A DNA stretch of 64,000 nt, taken from Hirsutella rhossiliensis (lineage: Eukaryota; Ascomycota; Sordariomycetes; Hypocreales; Ophiocordycipitaceae). A program made the translations under genes and the position numbers. Location: the NCBI RefSeq assembly GCF_020360975.1, contig NW_025408680.1, forward strand, positions 744,001 through 808,000. The letters run 5' to 3'. Each line of letters opens with the position of its first letter. Within the stretch, counting starts at the first letter, position 1. The notes under the pieces are model-generated. The model was not told the origin of the DNA. It searched no databases and worked only from the letters and a program-made list of their open reading frames with translations. Of this stretch, positions 22,501 through 32,831 are shown one piece after another.

Positions 22501-23079
22501 TCAGGTTTGGCGATAAGAGCTTGTGCCGGAAACGGTCGGGGTGGGGACCCTCGTGGTATCAGAAGGAGGTGGAGAGGAGCGAGCCCGCAACAGATGGCAC
22601 CCCCCGGACGGGCCGTTATCTCCATCTATTTATAGTCTTCCTCGTTCTGTTCCTGCCCGTCCGCTGGTTCACGGCCGAGGCGGGACAGTAGATAACAAGG
22701 TCGGAGTCGACCGGCCAGGGGCGGGAGGAGGCCGGTCCCTGGCCCTCGTGCAACTCAGTAAGAAGGACGAGCCTCGCTCGACCTGCGATCGAGGGTGGGC
22801 TACACAACCTTGATGTTCTCCGTCTCTGGCTGGCAAATAGCGTGCTGCTTCCTCTTGGCGCCGCAGGGCAAATAAAACAAATCGACGCTCCTACAGGGCA
22901 GGCTCTAGACATGAGCTGTATCCGGACATCGCTGCAGTGCGGATAACCTACATGTCCACAGCATACAGGCGCGCGCGTGCATGCCTCCTGTAGAGTTCAT
23001 GTGCGTCGAGTGTTTTCTTTTGAGCCTGTAGACTGCTGGTCCTCCTCCCCTTGCCATCATCGCCACTTATCGTCCTCTG

Positions 23080-23176
23080 CTTCTTCTTCTTCTTCTTCTT
23101 CTTCTTCTTCTTCTTCTTCTTCTTCTTCTTCTTCTTCTCCTTCTTCTTCTTCTTCCCCTTCTTCTTCTTCCTCTTC
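23080..23176. repeat. TTC trinucleotide microsatellite
   Basis: An almost uninterrupted run of TTC units from about 23081 to 23138, continuing with a few C-rich interruptions to about 23176. On the minus strand it is a purine (GAA) tract. It lies about 900 bp upstream of the purine transporter ATG. Confidence 0.95.
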
Positions 23177-24094
23177 GTCAGCCTCTTCCCTCCCGCGCTC
23201 TCTCTTCCTCTCTCGGCTCCTCTCTTACAACCCTTGATTCCGCGCCGGAGACACTGTACACACATACACACGCACCGACAAGCAAGACCAGGCCCCGTCC
23301 AACCATAGCTCCCGGCCGCGAGCTCGCCGGCCGCCAAGCTCGTCCCGCCCCAGCGTGCCCAGTCCCGATCCGCGCGGCCCCACAGAGAGAGGGAGGGAGC
23401 CCCGGTCCGCTCGAATCCCCCCATTTATTTTCCCAAATTCTCTCTTTTTTCCCTCCCGTCACGAAGCTTCACCTCCCTCAAGGCCCTCTTCCTCCTCGTC
23501 ACTCGCTTGCTTCCTCGCGTACGCTACTGTACGTGCGTTGCGAGCCTCGGCTGCCCTCTCGAACTGCGCGTGCCCCATGCTCGCTCTCCTCCGCCTCCTC
23601 CAGACTCGCGCGTTACATAGCCTCAAATCTCCCCCCGCCCTCGTCCGTCCCTCCATCTCATCCTCCCAGCCGCCCACACTAGCCCTGCTGGTAGTTTGTC
23701 ATCTCTCCTCTCTTGTTTGGTTCGCTGGGCCTGTGATTCTGGCCGGGCTTCTGCATCCTGCTGGCATCGACGTCGAGTCAATTCCCGTCCGATCCTCCTG
23801 CTCCTTTGGTCGAAGCCTCGAGATCTGGGCTGGCCTCGCGCAGATCCGAGGGGACTTGAGATAACTTCAACTGCTAATATCAACTCGGCTACACCCTCTC
23901 TTTTCCCCTCTTGTCCGAAAACACGCACCCTCTCAATTTCCCCTTTCCCAGGATCCGGACTCCCCTCTTCTATTCGTACTCGGTGCATGTGTGCGTGTAA
24001 GAGCGGCTGTGTGTGCATATACATACATCAACTCTGAATCATCCGCACAGCTTTCATCCCCTCCCCCCTTCCGGCCCGTCATTCTTCATCCACC

Positions 24095-26163
24095 ATGGCG
24101 TGGACTCACACAGTCAACACCAAGGTGGCAACCAGCCCCGTCGGCCGCTGGTTCCGCCTCGACGGCTGCGGCCATGTAAGAGCCCCTTCAACCCACCTCC
24201 TTGGCCTCTCTCTTACACGCACACGGGCATGGGCTGATGAAGCATCTGATGATGTTCTCCTACACTTGCAGCCCCGAGAGCGCAAACACTCGTACTTCCT
24301 CACCGAGATTCGCGCCGGCCTGGCCACCTTCTTCGCCATGGCCTACATCATCGCCGTCAACTCGTCCATTGTAGCCGACTCGGGCGGCACCTGCGTCTGC
24401 GCCCGCACGCCCGTCGACCCCGTCTGTGACAAGGACCAGGACTACCTGCTCTGCGTCCAGGCCATCAAGCGCGATGCCGTCACGGCCACGGCTGCAATAT
24501 CCGCCCTCGCCTCCTTTTGCATGGGCCTCTTTGCCAATCTGTGGGTAGATGCCTCTTGCTGCCGCCCTGGTTGGAAACATGCAAGTGATTAATGGCTTGC
24601 CACATACAGACCCGTTGGCCTCGCCCCCGGAATGGGTATGTTCTTGTCCGCCTTGGCCCGCGCCTCTTGTCGCCTTCTCCCGTCCAGCCTCGCATCACTG
24701 GGTGAATGAATTCTGACGGGCTATTCCCCCTCTCACAGGCCTCAACGCCTACTTCGCCTACACCGTCGGTAAGCCGTGCGCCAGTCTCCCTCGCTCCCGT
24801 CCCCATGCCGTCCGCATAACGCGCTCGCTGACTGCTTCCAGTCGGCTACCACGGCAAGGGCCCCGTCCCCTACCAGGTCGCGCTGACGGCCATCTTCGTC
24901 GAGGGCTTCATCTTCCTCGCGCTCGCGCTGCTGGGCATGCGGCAGTGGCTCGCCCGCGCCATCCCCCACTCCATCAAGCTGGCGACGGGCGTCGGCATCG
25001 GCCTCTTCCTCACCCTCATCGGCCTCACCTACAGCGAGGGCATCGGGCTCGTCGTCGGCGGCACCGCCACCCCGATGGAGCTCGCCGGCTGCTCGCCCGG
25101 CCGCCTCGCCGCCGGCGCGTGCCCCAACGGCGACAAGATGCGGCGCCCGGCCATGTGGATCGGCATCTTCTGCGGCGGCATCCTCACCGTCCTGCTGACC
25201 ATGTACCGCGTCAAGGGCGCCATCATCGTCGGCATCCTCCTCGTCAGCATCATCTCGTGGCCCCGCGGCACCGCCGTCACCTCGTTCCCCTACACCGACG
25301 TCGGCGACAATGCCTTTGACTTCTTCCGCCGCGTCGTCAGCTTCCACCCGATCCAGCGCACCCTCGACGTCCAGCAGTGGAACGTGGCCGAGTACGGCGG
25401 CCAGTTCGGCCTCGCCCTCATCACCTTCCTGTACGTCGACATCCTCGACTGCACCGGCACCCTGTACGGCATGGCCCGCTTCGCCGGCCTCATGGACCCC
25501 GTCACGCAGGACTTTGAGGGCTCGTCGGTCGCCTACATGGTCGACGCCATCAGCATCTCCGTCGGCGCCATCCTCGGCATCCCCCCCGTCACGGCCTTTG
25601 TCGAGTCGGGCGCCGGCATCTCCGAGGGCGGCAAGACGGGCCTGACGGCCATGGTCACGGGCCTGTGCTTCCTCGTCGCCGTCTTCTTCGCCCCCATCTT
25701 CGCCTCCATCCCGCCCTGGGCCACGGGCTGCGTGCTCATCCTCGTCGGCTCCATGATGGTCAGCGCCGTCACCGAAATCAACTGGAAGTATATGGGCGAC
25801 GCCATCCCGGCCTTTCTCGCCATCGCCATCATGCCCTTTACCTACTCGATTGCCAACGGCCTCATTGCCGGCATCTGCTCCTACATGCTCATCAACACCG
25901 TCGTCTGGCTTATCAAGGTCGCCTCCCGCGGCCGCGTCGTGCCCCCCAACATGGACGACAAGGAGCCCTGGACGTGGCGCATCCCCGGCGGCTTCTTCCC
26001 TCCGTGGCTCGTTCGCCTCTTTGGCGGCAAGAAGGACTTTTGGCGCTCAGACCTGTCCCCCGCCGCCGATCGGTCTGCGCATCAGGAGCCCAAACTCAGC
26101 TCTGACCCCGGCGCAGCCTCGGACACAGGACACGCTGCGGATACCCCCTCGGCCAAAGGCTAG
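24095..26163 (+). CDS. azgA: AzgA-type purine (adenine/hypoxanthine/guanine) H+ symporter
   Basis: Five exons (24095-24175, 24272-24540, 24610-24635, 24739-24768, 24842-26163) give 575 residues, the family's usual length. Donors and phases all fit, including exons of 26 and 30 nt. Family blocks: SYFLTEIRAGLATFFAMAYI, SGGTCVCARTPVDPVCDKDQ, PVGLAPGMGLNAYFAYTVVG, LGMRQWLARAIP, LGIPPVTAFVESGAGISEGG, and MMVSAVTEINWKYMGDAIP. Predicted to be a plasma-membrane protein with 12-14 helices. The AzgA-like family imports adenine, guanine and hypoxanthine. The hydrophilic C-terminal tail (about 60 residues) follows KKDFWR. The start ATG has a good context (CCACCATGG). Confidence 0.96.
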
Positions 26164-26633
26164 AAGGGGCGTCGAGGTGGTCGGAGATGCGGCTTGGCCA
26201 GGCGAGGAAGCGAGGCCTGAGTGGCGGCTCCCGGCGGCGTCATGCGGAGCCCAGGGGATGAATACAAGGCGGCATATGGTGCAGTGGCAGACGATGTTAC
26301 GTCTTTTCTTGGGTAGAGCCTTGCGCCTGCAACGGCCTTTTTGCTGAGGTGGCGAGTGGGATGTGCAAATTGGGCCTTAAGAGCATGGTTGGGAGTTAAA
26401 CGAACGACAAGGACGCTCTCGAATATGAACAGAGATGGCAATAAGATATGCTTCTGGTCCTTGGGGTACAGTGGCACTCGTTACCAACATGGACCAAACA
26501 CTCGTCGATGCGTCACAAGCACTCGAAGCGAGCACCTGTACTAACAGCAGCAAACCTCATCAACGTCCTCTTCATGTCGTCGCCACCGCTCGACTTCCCC
26601 TTTGGGAGCTGACGTCGTACACGGCACCGCGTC
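26164..26633. other. Intergenic between convergent genes
   Basis: 470 bp with the 3' ends of the purine transporter and the 2OG oxygenase. No feature recognised. Confidence 0.5.
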
Positions 26634-27950
26634 TCATACCATCAAGGCGATGTGCTTGAGCTCGCTTGCCGTGTTGAAGCATCGTCAGTGGCAGGTTTTC
26701 GCCTCGCACATGACCTCGAAGGCGGGAGGGAACGCAACTCACCCTTGGACTTGGTGGCCAACCTTGATGGGGGGATAAGCAGCCACGTCGCCCTCGTCGC
26801 GACCAATCTTGGCCTGCTCAGCCCTCAGCTCGCGCGCACGCTCCACCAGCTCGGGCACGGGATCCAGGTCAAAGTCGGAGTTGAGGTGCCAGAACAGGGT
26901 GCTGGAGATGCGGATCAGGGGCCGGTCAGGGAACTCTCGGGAGCGCCTCTCGACGGCGGCGATGGTGTCGTCGTTGACCACGACCTCGTGATAGCCGGCC
27001 TTGATGAGACTGCCGGTGATGTGCTCGAGCTGCTTGCCGGCCTGGACGAGCAGGTGGTTGCCGGGCGGGATCTTGACGGGGATGCGGTTGCCCGTGTTGC
27101 GCGCCCAGATGTTGAGCCCCGGGTAGCGCGAGCGGCCGTGGATGGTGAGGAAGTTGAGGTCGGTGTGGAAGCCGGCGAGGATGGTGTCCCTTTGACCGTA
27201 CTTGGCCAGGTCCGAGGCGGTCGGGGCGAGGAGATGGGGCCTGGGAGGGCATGTAAGTCGGGAGACGGGAGCTCAGGCTTGCGAGACGAACCCGTATCGT
27301 CCAGCGTCGCTGAAGAAGTGGGCGGGGAGGCCCAGGCCGATGGCGACCATTTCCGAGAGCTTGGAGACGCTGTGGGTTTTAGACGTAGTCATGGTGACGA
27401 GACAGGGGCAAACTCACGCATTCTTCATCGACGTCCCCCACTGATCCATGCACGGGGCCCAACGGTCCTTGATGTGCGGCGCGTCGGGAACCACGTTGGG
27501 CGCATTCAGCCCCGGGAACTGCGTCTCGTACGGCGGCGGCTCGGCCATGCGCCAGAAGAAGCGACACTTGGGGTCGGGCGCGTGGGCCGAGATGTCGAGG
27601 GGCCGCTGGGACGGGTGCAGGCGCTGGATGACGTCGAGGCAGGGCTCGTCGACGGCGCACTTGGGCTTCTCCGTGTTCTCGAGCGTGACGCCGATCTGGT
27701 AGCTCAGGTCGGGCCGCTCGTCGCGGCGCAAGTCGGCCTCGGGCTGGGCAAAGTAGTCCTCGACGAGGTCGAGGAAGCGCTCGTTGTCGCGCTCGGCGAC
27801 GCGCGAGTCGTGCAGCACCAGCGCGCCGTAGGTGATGAGGGCGTCGGCGGCCCGGCGGCACTCCTGCTGGACCGGGGGGGACGAGGCGCACGGATTGTCG
27901 AGGTAGACGTCGAGGTTGATGACGGGGAGCTTCATGTGCTCTTGCTCCAT
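26634..27950 (-). CDS. 2-oxoglutarate/Fe(II)-dependent dioxygenase (IPNS-like)
   Basis: Four exons (27950-27418, 27369-27292, 27240-26743, 26664-26634) give 379 residues. The first exon carries the N-terminal segment LPVINLDVYLDNP. The third carries the iron site: HTD in AGFHTDLNFLTIHGRS, a distal His in QLEHITGSL, and an Arg-x-Ser-type 2OG grip in PLIRISSTLFWHL. The last exon encodes only ELKHIALMV. This is the isopenicillin-N-synthase-like fold, often labelled clavaminate-synthase-like in fungi. The substrate is unknown. An in-frame Met 10 codons upstream (27980) is possible; 27950 is preferred because MEQEHMKLP leads directly into the fold. Confidence 0.9.
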
Positions 27951-27998
27951 GGTGACTCGGGGGTGAGCTGGATTCTGCATGCACAGGAGGAAGAAGGG

Positions 27999-28043
27999 GG
28001 ACAGCGGACAGCAGACAGCGGACAGTGGACAGTGGACAGCGGA
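27999..28043. repeat. 7-bp imperfect tandem repeat
   Basis: About six copies of GGACAGC/GGACAGT in a row, 50-95 bp upstream of the oxygenase ATG. Confidence 0.85.
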
Positions 28044-28131
28044 GAACTTGATATGCCAAAAGGAAGCGAGGGAAACGGCCCAAGTTGCAAGTTGTGAGAG
28101 GAAAGGCGAGACTCGACTCTTCAATCATCCG

Positions 28132-28177
28132 CCTCTCCTGCCCTCTCCTGCCCTCTCCTGCCCTCTCCTGCCCTCTC
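28132..28177. repeat. 10-bp tandem repeat
   Basis: Four perfect copies of CCTCTCCTGC plus a partial fifth. Confidence 0.9.
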
Positions 28178-28654
28178 TCTTCAACTCTTCATCATGCAAT
28201 GCAACTTGAGCCGGCCAAAAGTCGCAAATCGAGCAAGAGCTCGGAGCCGGCCGACCTCGCAAAGGAGCCATGCCGTTCAAAGACTAGTGCTTGCCGCTGG
28301 CCGGCCCGTGATCGCAAACAGCTGCTGCTGACCTCGGAAAGGCCTCTTATTGGTGCCTTTTCCTCCCTCTCTCGCTGTGCTTTCCTACCGACGACTCGAC
28401 ATGCGTCTGTCCAAACCCCAGACAATCGACACGTAACGAAAGGCAAGCCAAAGACGGCGGGCGCTGTTGTCTTTGTTTCGCTGTTGCTTCGAGCTGAGGC
28501 AGGCCTAGGGTAGGGCAAATCAACCAACTCATCGCTCAATAAAAACCCGCCAAACCACAGACTCTCAGGCGCATAAAACCACTTCTCCTTTTCTACGACG
28601 GGAGTCAAACGATGTCGAGGCACACCTCACCACTAAATATACACGCCTTCTCCC

Positions 28655-29578
28655 TCACTGCCCCTTGCTCGTCCGCTCCGCCTCGAGCTCCCGCTCTGCT
28701 TGCTGGTAGTACTTTGCCGTGTCGACGCCGTGCTGGTTGTGGTTGACAAAGTTGAACCACGGGATCGCGCTGAAGAAGAGTGCCGAGTACCTGCTCTGCC
28801 GCGCTGCCACTCCCTGCAGGTACGGACTCAGCTTGCTCTCGCCGTACAGCGGCTGCCCGGCCTTGACCTTGTCCACCATCTCGCGCATGTCCATTTCCAC
28901 TTCGCGAGCGTTTTCCGTCGCGCCGTAGAGCCGCACTAGAGTCATGCAGATAGTCCATGGTTAGCCCGTTGCTGTGCTTCTCTCTGCCAGCGCCTCGGCT
29001 CTTGCCATGCTCTCCAAATAGTGTGTTTTTCGGCTCCATGTATACTCGGCCGTATCGTAGCACTGGGAGAGAGAAACCGGGACTGGATCAAACGTACGGC
29101 ACGATCGTTGGTAAAAATAGAGAAAACCGCCCGCCAGGCCGATGAAGCCGGCCAGGCGCATGGCCTTGGCGAACCCGCCCTTGCCCACGTGAGACGGCGC
29201 AAACCTCTCGAGGGTCAAGAGCGCCGCCGGGCCAAAGGCCGCCGCAGTGGCGCCGGCAACGTAGTCTGATGTCCGCGCATATCCCACGACACGCTTGAAA
29301 TGGCTGCGGCAGCGTCAGCAACCTCACACCCCAGCCATCCATATCCTCCAATCTGCAGAAAAACCAGCAGCTCGTCATCCGTCGAGAAAGGGCCGAGCGA
29401 GGTTGTGCGAGCGGAGAAACGTACGGATCATTGTCGATGAGCTAGAGTGCCAAGGTCAGCCAAAGCATCCGATTGCGCCTGTGCATCGCCAGTCTTTTCG
29501 TACCGGATAGTCCGTCTCGACGACCTTGCTCACCCCGACGTAAGACGCCGGGTTCTGCTTCGTCGTGGTGTCGGCCAT
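28655..29578 (-). CDS. NUXM: Complex I accessory subunit, 20.9-kDa/NUXM type
   Basis: Four exons (29578-29504, 29441-29425, 29303-29098, 28935-28655) give 192 residues. Hallmarks: SYVGVSKVVETDYPLIDNDPHF at the N-terminus, KRVVGYARTSDYV, a hydrophobic stretch FIGLAGGFLYFYQ, then LRLYGATENAREVEMDMREM and a C-terminal PWFNFVNHNQHGVDTAKYY. This matches the fungal NADH:ubiquinone oxidoreductase 20.9-kDa subunit of the mitochondrial inner membrane. The second exon is only 17 nt. It is divergent from CSM3 across 267 bp. Confidence 0.93.
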
Positions 29579-29845
29579 TGATGCGGCTGCTGTTTGCCCG
29601 AGGCGTTTCCTCCCGATTGCGTCGCCAGATGGGGAGGAGTCGAAGCTCAATGCCTTGGGTGGATGGCTCCAGAGACATCACGTGAGTATAATACCGTCCA
29701 GCACGTGACCAGGAGCATTTCGTCACGATACGTACCTTCCTGGCGTCACGTCGCGTTCCGCCAAGAGAAGACGCGTAGAGTGAGAGACGGAGTCATTCTC
29801 CCATCACCAACACCACGAAAACAGTACGCAGCACCACCCACCACA
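29579..29845. promoter_or_regulatory. Compact divergent promoter between the complex I subunit gene and CSM3
   Basis: Only 267 bp separate two divergent ATGs, so the core promoters and leaders overlap or abut. No TATA box seen. Confidence 0.5.
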
Positions 29846-30757
29846 ATGCCCTCGGCCGCAACCACAAACGCCCCTCCTCCCCGGCACGACGACCTAGACA
29901 ACTACGGCGTCGACGCCCCCCTCTTCTCCGACGACGACGACGACCCCTTCGCCTCGCCGCCGCCCACCACCACCAAGTCCAGGAAACGCACCGAAGCCGA
30001 CGCCGGCCTCGGCATCGACGAGCAAGTCGAGGTCCAGAAGCGCGCCCGCGTCCCCAACGTCAAGCTCGACGAGGACCGCCTGCTCGGCCCCGCCGGCGTC
30101 CCCAAGCTGCGCGAGCGCGCCCGCAACCTTCGCCTCAAGGGCAAGGGCCACGAGTTCTCGGACGCCTCGCGCCTGCTCTCCCTTTACCAGCTCTGGCTCG
30201 ATGACCTCTTCCCCAAGGCCAGGTTTCTCGACGCCCTCGTCATGGTCGAGAAGACGGGCCACAAGAAGCGCGTCATGGCGGCGCGAAAGGACTGGATCGA
30301 CGAGGGCAAGCCCAAGCCCGCCGAAAACGATCGTGACGAGGAGGAGGAAGAGGTCGCCAACGAAGACGCCCGGAACCCGCTGCAAGAGTCTACTGGCGGT
30401 CCAGCCGAGTCAAGTCCTCGGCCGCGCACGCCAGCGCCGGACCCGGGTGTTCCTGACGACGACGATCTATACGATGCCACACCCCGGGCGCCTGCTCGCA
30501 GCGCTGATATGCTCGACAACGCGGATGACCTCGACGCCCTCATCGGGGAGGCGGAACAAGCTGACAGTCATCCGCTCCCGCCACTGCGAGCACGGCCCTC
30601 GAATGCGGAATCCGAGGAGGATGATCTCGACGCCTTAATCGCCGAGGCAGAGGGACTCGATCACGGAGGTGGCAAACATTCAAGTATTCCGCCCGGTGAC
30701 CGCCAGACCAATGACTTTGCCGATGAGGAGGCAATTATGGCGGAAATGGCAGGGTAG
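29846..30757 (+). CDS. CSM3: Replication fork protection component Csm3/Swi3
   Basis: An intronless 303-residue protein. The Swi3 domain is at about 70-158: VKLDEDRLLGPAGVPKLRER, then KGKGHEFSDASRLLSLYQLW, LDDLFPKARFLDALVMVEK and AARKDWIDEGK. The flanks are acidic and disordered, with repeated DDLDALIGEAE-like segments in the C-terminal third. Known: the partner of Tof1/Swi1 in the fork protection complex, needed for the S-phase checkpoint. The ATG at 29846 was chosen because the N-terminal acidic region begins there; the open frame upstream has no family character. Confidence 0.92.
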   Translation: MPSAATTNAPPPRHDDLDNYGVDAPLFSDDDDDPFASPPPTTTKSRKRTEADAGLGIDEQVEVQKRARVPNVKLDEDRLLGPAGVPKLRERARNLRLKGKGHEFSDASRLLSLYQLWLDDLFPKARFLDALVMVEKTGHKKRVMAARKDWIDEGKPKPAENDRDEEEEEVANEDARNPLQESTGGPAESSPRPRTPAPDPGVPDDDDLYDATPRAPARSADMLDNADDLDALIGEAEQADSHPLPPLRARPSNAESEEDDLDALIAEAEGLDHGGGKHSSIPPGDRQTNDFADEEAIMAEMAG

Positions 30758-31188
30758 TGGTGAAAGACAGACCTGGGGAAGGCTCTCAAGGGGTTCAGGG
30801 CCGAAAGACAGGCATCCTATGGAGGGCTCTGAACGGACCAGGGATCCAAGAGGCGAGCAAGCGGTTGAGGAAGGGCTCACAAATAATCTACAGCAATGCA
30901 CAGCTGCGACAAAGGAAAATTATCGAACGGAACATCATGAGTCACATGAACGACAGGGTTCAGGGACCACTGGGGTGGGCGAACCGGTTCACGTCTAACC
31001 AGTTGCGCATCGGGATGCAAATCGTATTGCACATAAAATAATACATTTGACGCCTCACCGGTTGCGAGTTGCTCGCACTCGTTTCCTCGTGATACTTGAA
31101 CCGACTTGCGCCTATATACCTTCCCCTCTTGCCCCGTCCCATCCAAACAGTCACACAGATTTTTGGTCTTGGAAAAGAAAAAAAAGCT
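30758..31188. other. Intergenic between CSM3 and hacA 3' ends
   Basis: Convergent 3' flanks, more AT-rich around 30900-31060. No gene. Confidence 0.5.
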
Positions 31189-32831
31189 CTAGGCCAGGCG
31201 ATAGCGCTTCTTTATACCATCACCGGCTCCACGCCCACTCCGAGACGTTTTTGAAATTTGGAGTACATATTTTCTGGTTGGCTGCTCCGTTGGGATGCCA
31301 CGACCGGCTCCGAGTAGTGCCTCGCTCCTCCGCTTAAGCCTCTGCTCCTCGAGCCTGAGGGCCCAGAGCAGAGTCAGGAGAACTTCACGAGACGGCAAGT
31401 TTGCGCCTCTCAGACATTGTGTCAGCTGGGCATTCTCGCCGCGCGTCGCACAGGACTTGGTCCCCAAGTCCTCGACCCGGTCATCGCATCTCTCGGAGAC
31501 CAACCGCAATGCCTCCATCGTCGCATCCATCAAGGGACGCGCCAGATTGGGGCTGCTGGATAGGATCTTCCTAAGAGACTTGAATCTCAGAGTCGTGGAC
31601 TTGGGGCTCGAGGCCGTGGTCCGCAGCGGCGTCATCGCTCGCTGCCACAAAGTCTGAGGCGGCGTGGTTTGCCTCGTCGTTGAGGAAGTCGTCGATGTTG
31701 AAGAAGTCGAAGGCTGACTGGGCCGAGAGGTCGGCGGCAGAGTCACCAACCAGATAATCGTCGTCAAGAGTTGAGGAGATGGGAGAAGCGAGAAGCCCGC
31801 TTTCGAGGACATAGCGATCTGCACCAAGGGCCGATGACAGGCCGAGAGAATCGCCGAGGCTGAAAGGAGCATCATCCTGAGCTGCAAGGTCCAGGCCAGG
31901 AGTGGCGAGGTCCGAATCTGCGAGCCCGGCAACGACTGGGACACCTCCGCCGACGTATGACACCGCAGGTCGCACAACATCTCTGCAGGACGTTGTGTCA
32001 AGTCGGGGGAGGTGGCCGTGGTCTGTTGGCCGGGCTGCGCTTCTGTCTTGACAGGGGCGGACGTCGGGGCCAGGTCCGGGACGGGGGTAAGCTCGGGAGA
32101 GAGGGAGGCGGGGTTGACGGTGGGATTGGCAGACGACATCATCAGCTCGCCGAGGTTAGAGTGCTCAGGGGCGGGCTTGAGCTCGTCTTGGGAGCCAAAG
32201 AGCTGCTGCGACAGGGTGATGGGGTTGTCGCGGAGCGAGTCTAGAGGTGAAGAAGAGCGGGTGACGACACCCGAGTCGCGCCGGAAGCGGTTGAGCTCTT
32301 CGACGAGCATCAGGTTTGCCTTTCGGGCGTTGAGAAGTAAGTTCTCGAGCTCCTTGTTCCGGATCTCGAGAGCCTCAACCTCGAGCCTCTTGCGCTCACG
32401 AGAAGACTGGGCGGCGCGACGGTTGCGGAGAACGCGCTCGACACGCCGCTGCTCCTTTTCGTCCTCCGTCTTGGCTCGTTTCCTGCGAACATGGGTCAGG
32501 CAGGAGTCCGAAATGGGAAACGGAAGGCAACATACCTCGGAGGGAGGTTGGTTTTGGGCTCGGGTAAGACTTGGCCCCATGATTTTCGCTTCTTGGAAGA
32601 CTTCTTTTCCGACGTGGGCCCAGGGGTCTCTGACTGATCCTCAGGAACTGAAGATAACCGCTGGTCGTCGGCTGTGGGCTCGGGCGTCATCATGTCCATG
32701 GGGTTCATCGTGGTGGGCGCGGGAGACGAAGGGCTGGGTGACCGGAAGAGGCCCTCGCTGGGAAGCGTCGAGATGAGCGGCTCGGTCGAGGCCTCAAGCT
32801 TGACGGTGGGCGAGGGTTGCTGAAGCGCCAT
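31189..32831 (-). CDS. hacA: bZIP unfolded-protein-response factor HacA/Hac1 (two alternative tails)
   Basis: Exon 1 is 32831-32536; a normal 53-nt intron follows; exon 2 begins at 32482. The basic region has KEQRRVERVLRNRRAAQSS with Asn119, preceded by KRKSWGQVLPEPKTNLPPRK, a near-invariant HacA block; the leucine zipper runs to about 170. At 31985-31966 lies a 20-nt unconventional intron. If it is removed, the frame ends at 31571 (395 residues, tail with SYVGGGVPVV and FDFFNIDDFLNDEANHAA, the activation-type tail). If it is kept, the frame runs to 31189 (529 residues). Known: Ire1 cleaves this intron on ER stress and a tRNA ligase joins the halves, giving the active nuclear factor that induces chaperones and secretion genes. 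The start MALQQPSPTVK is the first in-frame ATG. Confidence 0.96.
31966..31985 (-). other. hacA: Ire1-type unconventional 20-nt intron of hacA
   Basis: On the minus strand an 8-bp hairpin (CACAACGT with ATGTTGTG) closes a 7-nt loop CTGCAGA through an extra C-G pair. A second hairpin (GAC/GTC plus outer pairs) carries loop CTGCGGT. Cutting each loop after its third base releases exactly 20 nt and shifts the frame. The loops follow the CNG/CNGN pattern of Ire1 sites. Confidence 0.93.

Larger units (their letters stand above)
19053..24094. other. 5-kb gene-free intergenic region
   Basis: This separates the divergent starts of the glycine-zipper protein gene (19052) and the purine transporter gene (24095). 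It holds a 10-bp repeat at 19535-19564, several poly-G runs (near 19870 and 22043), and a TTC microsatellite at 23080-23176. A 428-codon minus-strand frame (21339-22625) lacks any domain and is treated as non-coding. The last kilobase is pyrimidine-rich, as in fungal promoters. Confidence 0.5.
27951..28654. other. Upstream region of the 2OG oxygenase gene with two minisatellites
   Basis: About 700 bp between tandem minus-strand genes. It carries a 7-bp repeat (27999-28043) and a 10-bp repeat (28132-28177) in the presumed promoter and leader of the oxygenase. No gene supported. Confidence 0.5.

Noticed and set aside
22485..22560. GGGGATTTAGCTCAG, resembling a tRNA 5' end
   Set aside because: No matching T-arm or acceptor strand downstream.
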